In this document: piece after piece, positions 8,910 to 17,808 of the stretch | Position numbering within the stretch: the first letter of the stretch is position 1 | Layout: each line of letters opens with the position of its first letter | From: Sphingobacterium sp. PCS056 | GTDB taxonomy: Bacteria > Bacteroidota > Bacteroidia > Sphingobacteriales > Sphingobacteriaceae | Assembly (NCBI RefSeq): GCF_023273895.1 | Contig: NZ_CP096883.1 | Coordinates: 1,736,001 to 1,800,000, forward strand | Direction of reading: 5' to 3' | DNA: 64,000 bases | The notes under the pieces: model-generated | The model's database searches: none | What the model saw: only the letters and a program-made list of their open reading frames with translations | Told to the model about the DNA's origin: nothing | Translations under genes and position numbers: made by a program

Positions 8910-11900
8910 TTAGAATTTTAGATTAAGGTTAAAACCGACATTCCGTGTCATTGGATAACCATTTAATTCAAGCCCTTGCGCATTACTGTTGTTATAAGCA
9001 GATTCTGGATCTATATTGGGAGTGTTTTTATGGATTGTCCATAAATTGCGCCCTACTAAAGATAATGAAGCACTTCTAAAAGGTGTTTTTGATAAAATTG
9101 AACTTGGTAATTTGTATCCAAAAGATATTTCTCTTAATTTAACAAAACCAGCATCATACACAAACTCTTCGGTAAAAGATTGATCTACAATATATTTCCA
9201 GTAAGTTTCTGCATCGACGGCAGTTGTGTTGGTTGCGCCTGCTAAGTTGACTCCTTTGCCAATAATATTACCTTCTCGGCCTTCTAAAGTTGCTTTATGC
9301 AAACCGGAGCCATAAAGGTTCAGGTTGGTTCCTGAAAAGATTTTTGCACCTAATTTGACATCAAGCAAAACACCTAAACTAAAGTTCTTATAAGTAAAAT
9401 CATTTCTAAATCCGCCGGTAAAGCGATACACCCCAGTACCAAGTACATCAACAGCATCAGAGCGTACCGGAAGACCTTTGTCATCAAAAATGCGATTTCC
9501 TGAAGCATCTGTTTTGTATCTGTAACCAACAATCTGTCCATAAGATTCACCTACAATATTTTGTACAGAAGCATTTCCTGATCGTGAAACTCCACCTTCA
9601 AAACTTAGGCTTTTCTGATCGCCAAGACTAAGCACCTTACTATCATTGAAAGCAAAGTTAATGGAGCTCTTCCATTTAAAATCAGTAGCGCGGATGATAT
9701 CACCATATAACAATACTTCAATACCTTTATTGCGCAACTCACCTATATTTTGAATCGCTGTGGAATAACCCGAAGCAGTACTTGTAGTCACTTGAACGAT
9801 ATCATCATTTGTTGTTTTTTGATAAACAGCCAAATCTAAGCCCATTCTATTTCCCAAAAATTCGAGATTTGCTCCAGCCTCCCATTCACTTATTCGAACG
9901 GGCTTTAAATTGGCATTTGGAACAGTAGAATTTTTAATTGTTCCGATAGGTTGACCCTGGATTTCGAATGATTGAGTTTGATATGCTAATGCCGTTTGAT
10001 AAGCTTTAGTACCATTCGATGCTGCAGCTCGAGACAATCTTAATTTACCCATATTGATCCAATCTGGTAACTGAAGATGATCGGTAAAGACATAACTTAA
10101 ACTAGCGGATGGATATAGGTAACCATTCTTGTCTGGATTAAGTGTTGAATACCAGTCGTTACGAGCTGATAAGTTTAAAAATAAAAAATCTTTATAACCA
10201 AAATCAGCAGTACCATAAAGAGACTTTACTCTATATTCACCATATAACTTCTTAAAAGTACGTGTACCAGCAGCCACATTTCCTGTCGAATAAACTCCAT
10301 CTACTATGAAAGGACGAATGCCGCCATCAGTTCCCCAAGTTTCGGTACGAGTCTTTTGATCATTACCACCAACTGTTGCAGAGATAGAAAAATCACCTAG
10401 CTTTTTCTTTGCCCCAACTAGGAAGTTGAAATTTGTTTCTTCAAACTCATTATTATACTCATTAATATATCCATTTGGATCGGCAGAAGCTCCCTTCGGC
10501 TGAATCTGTTTGAAAGCAAGATTGAAACCATCACGAGTGACAGCACCTTGAGCATATAACCAATCGGTAATATCATAACGCAGGTTGAATCCACCAGTAA
10601 GTCTTTTTTTAGTTGACTTGTTAGATTTGCGGTATTGTAAAAAATAAGGGTTATTAAAATAAACGTTGTTACCTGGTTGTAACTCTTTTCCGAATTCATC
10701 TACCTCAGCTTCCAGCCAACGGACATCATAGCTATTAGCCAGGTACAGAAGGCTAGCATTAGTGTTACCATTACCATCCGAAAGATTTGACCGATTATCG
10801 ACAAATTCAAACATATAATTGGCATTGATACCCAATTGCACCTTCGGTGTAATTTTATAGGTTGTATTTAAATTAGCTCCTCGTTGATTTGATTTTGCAT
10901 TAGGTAGGATCGACCCTTCGTACATATTGTTGAGACCAAGACGAAAAGTTGATTTTTCATCACTACCACTAACAGCTACAGAAGTTTGATTGCTTAAACC
11001 TGTTCGATAGAAATTCTTCCAATTGTCAATCGGTGAGTAAGCGTAAGTATTTCCAAATTTATTGACCGCCTGACTTCCGTCCATTTTAGCTCCCCAACTT
11101 TGATTGTAGGTATCGTTTGCGGCCCCAGCAGCGGTTGGTTTGATTCCTTGCCTGCCCTGTCCATAGGTTTCCTGAAAATCACGATAATCATAGATGGTAT
11201 TGACGGTCATATTATTATTTAATTCGACGCCTATACCTTGGGTTCCTTTTCCAGATTTGGTAGTTATCATAATAACACCATTTCCTCCTCTATATCCATA
11301 TAGCGCTGATGCCGCAGCACCTTTTAATACTTGAATATTCTCAATATCATCCGCATTAATGCTATTTAGACCATCGCCTATGTCCATACCACCGTACTGT
11401 CCAGCAGAACCTTGATTGTCATTAGTGAGCGGAATACCATCAACAACATATAATGGCATGTTGTTGCCCGTCATTGAAGCTGCTCCACGGATGACAACAC
11501 GGCTACTTCCACCCAGTCCGGTTGAATTACCAGCGACACTCACGCCAGCGACTTTACCACTCAATGCATTACCTAAATTAGGGTCACGAGCAACAGTAAA
11601 ATCCTCCCCTTTGACAGAAGTAGTTGAATAACCCAATGATTTCTTTTCGCGTTTGATACCCAATGCTGTAACGACTACACTTTCGAGTTGTTGTGTCTGC
11701 GGCACTAGACTTACGGTTACAGTAGTCTCATTTGGAGCAAGTGTTACGGTTTTGGTTTCATACCCAATAACACTGATGCTCAAAATACGATTTTTATCGT
11801 CAACGTTCACTTGGAAAACACCGCTAGCATCTGATGAGCTGGCTTTAGATGTTCCCAAAACTTTAATAGTAGCTCCCGCTATTGGTGAATTAGACTGGCC

Positions 11901-12014
11901 ATCCACAATAGTACCCTTCACCTGCGTGTTTTGGGCAAGAAGTAAAGATGCTGAAAAGAGCATTGTTGGAACAATACCCAAGATCTTCAATGTTGTTTGT
12001 AATTTACTATTCAT
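8910..12014 (-). CDS. SusC/RagA-family TonB-dependent outer-membrane transporter
   Basis: At 1034 residues this is an energised outer-membrane importer paired with the downstream SusD. A signal peptide covers about 1-28, then a CarboxypepD_reg-like domain (about 32-110). The ESVVVTALG stretch at the TonB-box position precedes the plug (about 120-250, with VVDGIPLTNDN and LKGAAASALYG). The rest is a 22-strand barrel ending in a short aromatic-terminated strand (FNLNLKF). The pair has no sigma/anti-sigma or other regulator beside it and no enzyme in the operon, so the substrate is unknown. Confidence 0.93.
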   Translation of the reverse strand: MNSKLQTTLKILGIVPTMLFSASLLLAQNTQVKGTIVDGQSNSPIAGATIKVLGTSKASSSDASGVFQVNVDDKNRILSISVIGYETKTVTLAPNETTVTVSLVPQTQQLESVVVTALGIKREKKSLGYSTTSVKGEDFTVARDPNLGNALSGKVAGVSVAGNSTGLGGSSRVVIRGAASMTGNNMPLYVVDGIPLTNDNQGSAGQYGGMDIGDGLNSINADDIENIQVLKGAAASALYGYRGGNGVIMITTKSGKGTQGIGVELNNNMTVNTIYDYRDFQETYGQGRQGIKPTAAGAANDTYNQSWGAKMDGSQAVNKFGNTYAYSPIDNWKNFYRTGLSNQTSVAVSGSDEKSTFRLGLNNMYEGSILPNAKSNQRGANLNTTYKITPKVQLGINANYMFEFVDNRSNLSDGNGNTNASLLYLANSYDVRWLEAEVDEFGKELQPGNNVYFNNPYFLQYRKSNKSTKKRLTGGFNLRYDITDWLYAQGAVTRDGFNLAFKQIQPKGASADPNGYINEYNNEFEETNFNFLVGAKKKLGDFSISATVGGNDQKTRTETWGTDGGIRPFIVDGVYSTGNVAAGTRTFKKLYGEYRVKSLYGTADFGYKDFLFLNLSARNDWYSTLNPDKNGYLYPSASLSYVFTDHLQLPDWINMGKLRLSRAAASNGTKAYQTALAYQTQSFEIQGQPIGTIKNSTVPNANLKPVRISEWEAGANLEFLGNRMGLDLAVYQKTTNDDIVQVTTSTASGYSTAIQNIGELRNKGIEVLLYGDIIRATDFKWKSSINFAFNDSKVLSLGDQKSLSFEGGVSRSGNASVQNIVGESYGQIVGYRYKTDASGNRIFDDKGLPVRSDAVDVLGTGVYRFTGGFRNDFTYKNFSLGVLLDVKLGAKIFSGTNLNLYGSGLHKATLEGREGNIIGKGVNLAGATNTTAVDAETYWKYIVDQSFTEEFVYDAGFVKLREISFGYKLPSSILSKTPFRSASLSLVGRNLWTIHKNTPNIDPESAYNNSNAQGLELNGYPMTRNVGFNLNLKF

Positions 12015-12464
12015 GTAGTAATATGTGTTATGATCTAATTATGTCTTTACACATTTCATAAGAATTGATTTATAAGCAATGGCTAATTCAATTTAGCTCA
12101 TTGGTTAGTTAGGTGTCTTATATTGAATATAGGAGGGTACGTATCAGATAGACGTAAAATAAAATCAATATAATTTATTAGCGAGACGGTTTTTTCTCGT
12201 AATGGGAATCTAAAGTACTATTGTTCTGGAAATTTTGAAAGGATTTTATAACAAATGTGATACAGTATTTCTGTTTATCTTACCTATCTATCTGTTTTAC
12301 AGTTGATTTATTTTTTGTCATATTTTTTAGATATTTGTTATTATGTATCATAAGGTTCTTCTTATTTCAGAAATCACTATTTTCTATCTGGGAAGAATTT
12401 AGTGTAAGAAGACAGCCATGCTACTAAGCTATGACTGCCTTTTATTAAATAACGGTTGTGTTAA
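12015..12464. other. 450-base intergenic region upstream of susC
   Basis: AT-rich and without a convincing reading frame. It must hold the promoter of the susC/susD operon, but I find no exact TAnnTTTG box on the minus strand with a spaced TTG. Its right end contains the terminator of the neighbouring lipoprotein gene (12409-12441). Confidence 0.5.
12409..12441 (-). terminator. Terminator of the cysteine-rich lipoprotein gene
   Basis: On the minus strand AAGGCAGTCAT pairs with ATGGCTGTCTT over 11 bp (two G-U pairs), and the inner GCT/AGC extends the stem. It lies 24 bases behind the stop codon and is followed by a short U-rich tract. Confidence 0.6.
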
Positions 12465-13184
12465 TTACTTAGAGAGTTCGACGACAGGTTTATTATTGAC
12501 ACATTTTACGCCTGTCGGATACATATATTCACCCACTGGGCAATTTGGTTTTTCACCTTCAAGGATATTCTTTTTTAAAGAATTGTAAAGTGCAATATCT
12601 TTTTTTATTTCAATTAGGTTAGCTGTCGTTAAATAAGGGATATAATCAATTCCACAATCTTTTAAAAGTAAAGTAGTCGTCCAATTATTTGTTCCGTCGC
12701 ACTTAAGATTATTTAGATAATCGTCTATCCTAGTTTTTACAGGAATTATTTGTGCTTTGCTATCGGCTAAACTAAGATCTTTCATATATAATAGCTTGGC
12801 TTTTCCATTTTCACAGATAAGTTGAATAGGGGCAGAAACATGCCAAATGCCTTCTTCACAGGGTTCGTAGATAATTCCTTCTCGGATTCCTGCATCTATT
12901 CCTTTAGATTCAAGTTCACGATATTCATTCCAAAGTTTTTCAAATTGTGTTTTAATACGTTTGTGCACAGGGAAATAGCTGTGTCCACACCAATAATTTG
13001 CCGCCCTTTCAATGGTCCAATCGTTTAGGTTCTCGCATTTTTCTGAAGCAATGAGCTGCTCAATGGCTTCTCTTTTTTCTTTGGCTAGTTCACCCCATTG
13101 CTGTGAAGTTGTTTCATCTTTTTTACATGCGCTAACAAGTAAAATAAATAACGTAAGATAGCTAAGCTGTTTGATCATGTTCAT
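12465..13184 (-). CDS. Hypothetical cysteine-rich lipoprotein
   Basis: I do not recognise the family. The 239 residues begin with a lipoprotein signal (LTLFILLVSACKKD, lipidated Cys20), so the product should be anchored to a membrane outside the cytoplasm. The mature part has eight further cysteines, in SEKCE, YWCGH, EPCEE, LICEN, LKCDG, KDCGI, PNCPV and VKCVN, enough for four disulphides. Transcription appears monocistronic: a terminator follows it, and another lies upstream at the end of the EamA operon. An alternative start at Met3 (MIKQ) is possible. Confidence 0.65.
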   Translation of the reverse strand: MNMIKQLSYLTLFILLVSACKKDETTSQQWGELAKEKREAIEQLIASEKCENLNDWTIERAANYWCGHSYFPVHKRIKTQFEKLWNEYRELESKGIDAGIREGIIYEPCEEGIWHVSAPIQLICENGKAKLLYMKDLSLADSKAQIIPVKTRIDDYLNNLKCDGTNNWTTTLLLKDCGIDYIPYLTTANLIEIKKDIALYNSLKKNILEGEKPNCPVGEYMYPTGVKCVNNKPVVELSK

Positions 13185-13278
13185 AAAGGTTATAGATTTA
13201 AAATATAAGAATTGGACAGAGTATCAGTATTAAAGTACTAATCCTAAAAATTTGGCAAATTCTCATCACAGATATAAG

Positions 13279-13316
13279 GTTTAGATGATTAATAATTGAT
13301 TATTAACCATCTAAAC
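13279..13316 (-). terminator. Hairpin ending the RidA-EamA operon
   Basis: GTTTAGATG and CATCTAAAC enclose a second pair of arms, TTAATAA and TTATTAA. On the minus-strand RNA the stem is 17 bp with one G-U pair and a 4-base loop. No long U-tract follows, so it may act as a 3' stabiliser as much as a terminator. Confidence 0.55.
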
Positions 13317-13335
13317 GCATTAAGAAATTGAAATG

Positions 13336-14262
13336 CTACAAATAATTTTTCCTTTTGAAGAGAATTTTTAATTTATCGAAATTAAAAATAATAATGGCAG
13401 TGAAAATCAGAGTATATGCCCAGTATTTATATGGATCTACCTGTTCTTGAAAATAGGTAACAGCTAGTGTAAATGCAATGATTGGGTTGATGTATAACAT
13501 GATGCCAAGTGTCGAAGAAGATATTTTCTTTAACGCATACATGCTTGAAAATAATGGTATTATGGTAAATAGTAATGCTATGATTAATATAATGCTCCAG
13601 AATGTGCCTTCTTGAGGTATTGGACTTTGATCCATTATCATTTGGGGTATAATAAATAAAGTACACATGGCTAGTTGTATCGCTAGCATATTGAGTTTGT
13701 CAAAACCTTGTATGATACGCTGTAAGACCAGATAGAAGGCATATAGTGAACCAATCGTTAAGGACCATAATACTTCTGTCAGAGACCCCGTTGCTAGCAT
13801 GAATACGCCAGTTGTAGCAATAATTAAAGATAGTTTTTGAGTGGTATTTAAGTTTTCTTTTAAAATGAAATAACCACCTGCAGTAGTAATCAATGGGCAT
13901 AGAATATAAGCGAACGCACCCGCTTGTACGCTAATACTGTTGATGCAATAGATATAGGTGTACCAATTTGCAAATAGTAGAATAGCTGATGCAAGTGTAA
14001 GATAAACGATTTTAATTCTTTTATTCTTAGGAAGTAGTTGAAAACTGCGATAGTCTTTTTTAAGATCTTTTTTTCTGAAAATAAAGTTGAAGAGCCAAAG
14101 AAGTGAAACGGCTAATATGATGCGGTAATGCAGAATATCCTCTGCTGACCAATTTTTTAACAAGCGAATAGGGATAGCCATAAATCCCCAAATTAAAGGA
14201 CCTAAAAAAGCCGCTAAGAAATACTTTCCGCGGCCTTCAGTATCTTGTTCTTTGGTTATCAT
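13336..14262 (-). CDS. EamA/DMT-superfamily inner-membrane transporter (RarD-like)
   Basis: The 308 residues contain about ten hydrophobic helices in two EamA repeats. The N-terminal GPLIWGFMAIPIRLLKNWSAEDILHYRIIL resembles the RarD/YojE branch of drug/metabolite transporters, whose substrates are mostly unknown. I chose the ATG at 14262, which shares its A with the RidA stop (TAATG). A TTG four codons upstream is possible but would overlap ridA by 13 bases. The gene is last in an operon with the small membrane protein and RidA. Specificity cannot be read from sequence. Confidence 0.85.
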   Translation of the reverse strand: MITKEQDTEGRGKYFLAAFLGPLIWGFMAIPIRLLKNWSAEDILHYRIILAVSLLWLFNFIFRKKDLKKDYRSFQLLPKNKRIKIVYLTLASAILLFANWYTYIYCINSISVQAGAFAYILCPLITTAGGYFILKENLNTTQKLSLIIATTGVFMLATGSLTEVLWSLTIGSLYAFYLVLQRIIQGFDKLNMLAIQLAMCTLFIIPQMIMDQSPIPQEGTFWSIILIIALLFTIIPLFSSMYALKKISSSTLGIMLYINPIIAFTLAVTYFQEQVDPYKYWAYTLIFTAIIIFNFDKLKILFKRKNYL

Positions 14263-14648
14263 TAATCTTTCCAAGCAATCACGGAAATTTCTACATTTAC
14301 ATTTTTTGGTAGTGTCTTAACAGCAACACATTCACGTGCCGGTTGTACAGTGGTGAAATATTGTGCATATACTTCATTGACTGTCGCGAAGTCATCCATA
14401 TTGCTTAAGAAAATGGATGCTTTAACAACATCTTCAAATCCATAACCTGCGTTTTTTAAAATAGCATCTACATTTTTTAAAACTTGATGAGCTTCATCTG
14501 CAACTCCTGTTGTGATTAATTCCATCGTTTCCGGAACTAAAGGAATCTGTCCAGATACATATAATGTTTTATCGGCTTTTATTGCCTGGTTGTATGGACC
14601 GATTGCTGCGGGTGCTTTTTCTGTATTTAAAATAATTTTTTGAGACAT
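14262..14648 (-). CDS. ridA: RidA-family reactive enamine/imine deaminase
   Basis: RidA hydrolyses 2-aminoacrylate and related enamines made by PLP-dependent dehydratases. From the start used the protein is 128 residues, the family's usual length. It shows the N-terminal APAAIGPYNQAI motif, LYVSGQIPL, the catalytic Arg in QPARECVAV and the conserved VEISVIAW end. The longer reading frame has an ATG seven codons upstream (14669). I prefer the MSQKIIL start because the longer form would overlap the small upstream gene at 14659-14790. It overlaps the EamA gene by one base. Confidence 0.92.
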   Translation of the reverse strand: MSQKIILNTEKAPAAIGPYNQAIKADKTLYVSGQIPLVPETMELITTGVADEAHQVLKNVDAILKNAGYGFEDVVKASIFLSNMDDFATVNEVYAQYFTTVQPARECVAVKTLPKNVNVEISVIAWKD

Positions 14649-14658
14649 ATGTTGGTAT

Positions 14659-14790
14659 TTATGATGCAAGGAATATTTTATAGATCAACGCTAATATAAA
14701 AACACTGATAGCTATGGCATTGATGATATGCATAGCTTTTAGATTGCCGTTGGTGGGGCGATTGGGGTCTTTTTTTCTAAAAAAGTACAT
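14659..14790 (-). CDS. Small single-helix membrane protein, DUF6728-like
   Basis: A 43-residue frame with a basic N-terminus (FRKKDPNRPTNGNLK), a short helix carrying MHIINAIAI, and a hydrophobic membrane segment (about 23-40). The order KKDPNRP, then NLK.MH.IN, then a transmembrane helix is what I recall of DUF6728 mini-proteins of Bacteroidota, though this copy lacks a longer N-terminus. It ends 10 bases before ridA, suggesting co-transcription. Function unknown. A -7-like box (TAACTTCG, 14795-14802) almost abuts its ATG. Confidence 0.65.
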   Translation of the reverse strand: MYFFRKKDPNRPTNGNLKAMHIINAIAISVFILALIYKIFLAS

Positions 14791-14805
14791 GGAACGAAGT
14801 TACGC

Positions 14806-14837
14806 TTGTAAATTGATAATCGCAATGATTATCTTTA
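14806..14837 (+). promoter_or_regulatory. Candidate promoter of nagA
   Basis: TTG at 14806-14808, a 21-base spacer, then TATCTTTA at 14830-14837, one mismatch from TAnnTTTG. It lies 21 bases before the nagA start, in the divergent region with the RidA operon. Confidence 0.45.
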
Positions 14838-14858
14838 AACAATCAAAAATAAAAGATA

Positions 14859-15971
14859 ATGAATAAACTTGCTATAGTTGGTGGCAAAATCTTCTCAGAT
14901 TATGATCTGATTGAACACAAAGCTCTACTCGTTGAAAATGGAATAATTACAGCTATCGTAGATCCAAAAGAAATTCCAACTGATTGGGAGCAATTGGACG
15001 TCAAAGGTGCGAATATTTGTGCTGGTTTAATTGATTTACAATTATATGGCGATGGCGATGACTTGTTTTCCGCTGAATTGACAGCAGCGTCTTTGCAGCG
15101 AATTTCGGATGGACTAGTTCGTAAGGGAACGACTTCTTATATGATGACTTTGGCAACAAATACATTTCATGTTTTTCAACAGGCTATTCAAGTTGCTGGT
15201 CATTTTAAGCATGACGCATTATTGGGATTACATTTGGAGGGACCATTTCTGAATAGTAAAAAGCGTGGTGCCCACCCTGCTGAATTGATTGTAAAACCTA
15301 CGAAAGAGAATATCAAAGAACTGCTAGGCGATCATCCTTCTGTCGTGAAAATGATGACCATTGCTCCAGAGTGTATAGATGACGATGTGCTTGAATATTT
15401 ACAATCTTATGGACTTTTGTTAAGCGCAGGTCATAGTGATGCTACATGTAAGGAAGGCACGAAGGGATTCGATCTAGGTATTCTTACAGGAACTCATTTA
15501 TTCAATGCGATGTCAGCTTTGCACCATCGAGAGGTGGGAATGGTAGGAGCAATCTTTAATCATCCTACAGTATGCTCTAGTATTATTTTAGATGGGCATC
15601 ATGTGAGTTTTGAAGCTGTTAAAATTGCAAAAAAACAGATGGGTGAACGTTTATTTTTAATTACAGATGCTGTAGCAGCTTGTTCGAAAGGGATCTATCA
15701 GCATGTCTTGAATGATGGTTACTATTCGCTGCCAGATGGTACGATATCAGGTGCTGCTGTCTCTTTATTTGAGTCGGTTAGAAATGCTGTACAGCAAGTC
15801 GGTATCCCATTGGATGAAGCAATCCGTATGGCGACTACATATCCTGCTCGATTGTTGAAGCGAACAGATATTGGTAATCTAAATCTGGGTAGTATTGCTA
15901 ATCTTTTAATCTTCTCTGCGGATTATAAACTTCAGGAAGTGTTGGTTAAAGGAAAGTTAATATCGAAGTAG
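14859..15971 (+). CDS. nagA: N-acetylglucosamine-6-phosphate deacetylase (NagA family)
   Basis: NagA converts GlcNAc-6-phosphate to glucosamine-6-phosphate and acetate in the cytoplasm, feeding amino sugars into glycolysis and cell-wall synthesis. The 370 residues form one amidohydrolase barrel. Metal and catalytic residues are visible: Glu127 (HLEGPF), His192 (SAGHSDAT), His213 (THLFNAM) and the catalytic Asp270 (LITDA), in line with E. coli Glu131/His195/His216/Asp273. It is the first plus-strand gene of the amino-sugar region and would take the GlcNAc-6P made by MurQ, encoded about 30 kb downstream. Its substrate is inferred from the family. Confidence 0.9.
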   Translation: MNKLAIVGGKIFSDYDLIEHKALLVENGIITAIVDPKEIPTDWEQLDVKGANICAGLIDLQLYGDGDDLFSAELTAASLQRISDGLVRKGTTSYMMTLATNTFHVFQQAIQVAGHFKHDALLGLHLEGPFLNSKKRGAHPAELIVKPTKENIKELLGDHPSVVKMMTIAPECIDDDVLEYLQSYGLLLSAGHSDATCKEGTKGFDLGILTGTHLFNAMSALHHREVGMVGAIFNHPTVCSSIILDGHHVSFEAVKIAKKQMGERLFLITDAVAACSKGIYQHVLNDGYYSLPDGTISGAAVSLFESVRNAVQQVGIPLDEAIRMATTYPARLLKRTDIGNLNLGSIANLLIFSADYKLQEVLVKGKLISK

Positions 15972-15997
15972 TTCTGTCGATACAAAATCATAATCCG

Positions 15998-16005
15998 TAC
16001 ATTTG
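15998..16005 (+). promoter_or_regulatory. Candidate -7 box for the first GHL10 gene
   Basis: TACATTTG is an exact TAnnTTTG match, 35 bases before the ATG. No clear TTG lies 19-22 bases upstream. Transcription together with nagA is also possible, given the 69-base gap. Confidence 0.35.
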
Positions 16006-16040
16006 TAGCTTATTTTGAAACAACACATTAACATTTTTGA

Positions 16041-17648
16041 ATGAAACATCACTTATTAATACTATCAGTTGCTTTATTTTTATTTTCATGTTCTTCCAAA
16101 AAGAATAGAAAACAAGAGCAGGTAAAGGGTACTACTGAAGTTAAATTGCAACATCCGGATGCAAAAGATAAGCCTCAACGTGAGAAAGTAAAAAATAATA
16201 TTGAAGATAAAAAGGCTGAAGAGAAAAAAGAGGTTGTAGTTGAGCTTCCTGAAGTGCAACGTGAATTTCGTGCTGCATGGATCGCTACTGTAGCGAATAT
16301 CAATTGGCCAAGTAAGAATTTCTTGTCTACTGATGAACAAAAGCAAGAGGCTATCCAAATCTTGGATTTTTTGAAGAATAACAATTTTAATGCAGCTATT
16401 TTTCAGGTTCGTCCATCATCTGATGCTTTGTATCAAAGTGATTTGGAACCTTGGTCTTATTTCCTAACAGGAGAACAAGGAAAAGCTCCTTTTCCATATT
16501 ATGATCCATTAGAATTTTGGGTTGAAGAGGCACATAAAAGAGGTATTGAGTTACATGTTTGGTTAAATCCATATCGTGCGCACCATACTTCCGGAGGTAA
16601 GCTGACAGAATCTTCCATGGCTAAAAAGATGGGTAATTCTGTCGTTCGCTTGAAACAGGGATGGTATTGGTTTGACCCATCGAAACAATCAACGCAAGAT
16701 CATGCATCACGTGTTGTGATGGATATTGTAAAACGTTATAATATTGATGGGGTACACTTTGACGATTATTTCTATCCTTACGCAGAATATAACGGTGGTC
16801 AAGATTTTCCTGATAGTGATAGTTGGAATGAATATAAGAAAAGTGGTGGTACATTGACACGTGCTGATTGGAGAAGAAATAGTGTGAATACATTTGTAGA
16901 ACGTATTTATAAAGAAATTAAAGCAGAGAAAAATTTTGTGAAATTTGGTATCAGTCCTTTTGGAATTTGGAAGCCAGGTTATCCAGCAGGTATTCAAGGG
17001 TCAAGTCAATATGATCAATTGTATGCGGATGCAAAATTATGGCTGAATAAAGGTTGGGTGGATTACTATACGCCACAATTATATTGGCCTATTCAGCCGG
17101 CCAAACAGAGTTTTACGACTTTGCTAAAATGGTGGGAGAGTGAAAATACGATGCGCAGGCATTTGTGGCCCGGCATTAATACTGTGGGTAAACGTACGGC
17201 AGAATATTCTACTGAGATCGTCAATCAAATTGCGGCAATGCGCAACATTGTTCCGGATAGCAAAGGTATTGTTCATTGGAGTTTAGCAGGTTTGACCAAA
17301 AATCCTAGTATGGCAAAAGCTATTTTTGAAGGTCCATACCAAAATAAGGTGTTGATTCCTAGGACACCTTGGCTGAATGCAAATCCGATGTTGAAACCAA
17401 CTTTGTTGTTGACTTCAGAGAAAGATTTTATGTTTGCAAAATGGCAACACAAGCAGATTGACCAAGTGTTTCATTGGGTTCTTTATACCAATTATGGAGG
17501 AGAATGGTCTTATGATATTCTAGATCCATCGGTAACAGCTCGAGAGCTTCCGAAAACTAAGAATGGCAAAAAGCTGCAATATGTTGCGGTTAAAGCGGTG
17601 GATAGATTGAGTAATGAAAGTCCATATATTGCTGAAAAGACTAAGTAA
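16041..17648 (+). CDS. GHL10-family (DUF187/PF02638) glycosidase-like lipoprotein, copy 1
   Basis: The 535-residue protein starts with a lipoprotein signal (LFLFSCSSKK) and a charged Lys/Glu linker (about 25-75). The GHL10 barrel covers about 78-400. Typical strands are EFRAAWIATVANINWP, AIFQVRPSSDALY, ELHVWLNPYRAH, YNIDGVHFDDYFYPY and FGISPFGIW; the DGVHFDDY acidic residues are the likely active site. The last 100 residues look like a fibronectin-type domain. GHL10 proteins are related to B. subtilis YngK, and their activity is poorly defined. A second copy lies at 38433. The context with NamZ, an amidase and MurQ suggests peptidoglycan or another amino-sugar polymer (inference). Confidence 0.85.
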   Translation: MKHHLLILSVALFLFSCSSKKNRKQEQVKGTTEVKLQHPDAKDKPQREKVKNNIEDKKAEEKKEVVVELPEVQREFRAAWIATVANINWPSKNFLSTDEQKQEAIQILDFLKNNNFNAAIFQVRPSSDALYQSDLEPWSYFLTGEQGKAPFPYYDPLEFWVEEAHKRGIELHVWLNPYRAHHTSGGKLTESSMAKKMGNSVVRLKQGWYWFDPSKQSTQDHASRVVMDIVKRYNIDGVHFDDYFYPYAEYNGGQDFPDSDSWNEYKKSGGTLTRADWRRNSVNTFVERIYKEIKAEKNFVKFGISPFGIWKPGYPAGIQGSSQYDQLYADAKLWLNKGWVDYYTPQLYWPIQPAKQSFTTLLKWWESENTMRRHLWPGINTVGKRTAEYSTEIVNQIAAMRNIVPDSKGIVHWSLAGLTKNPSMAKAIFEGPYQNKVLIPRTPWLNANPMLKPTLLLTSEKDFMFAKWQHKQIDQVFHWVLYTNYGGEWSYDILDPSVTARELPKTKNGKKLQYVAVKAVDRLSNESPYIAEKTK

Positions 17649-17662
17649 TCTAAAAAATATTA

Positions 17663-17699
17663 AAAAAAGGGTTATCCAACTTGGATAACCCTTTTTTTG
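17663..17699 (+). terminator. Terminator after the first GHL10 gene
   Basis: GGTTATCC and GGATAACC with flanking A-run and T-run form a stem of more than 14 bp with a 5-base loop, followed by seven T residues. It separates the nagA-GHL10 unit from the thioesterase. Confidence 0.85.
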
Positions 17700-17808
17700 T
17701 AAAGTATGATTTTGGTCGATCATGTCGTCTATGAATGGAAGTCATGGATGTAATTGCTTGAGCGCGATCGATTAGGAATTGATTTTTTTCTAAAGTATAT
17801 TTAATTAT

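Noticed and set aside
14262..14274. EamA transporter starting at TTG 14274
   Set aside because: The ATG at 14262 forms the common TAATG overlap with ridA, while the TTG would overlap by 13 bases with no advantage.
14648..14669. RidA starting at the ATG at 14669 (MHHKYQH)
   Set aside because: The extra seven residues are not part of the RidA fold and the coding sequence would overlap the small upstream gene. The MSQKIIL start gives the usual length.
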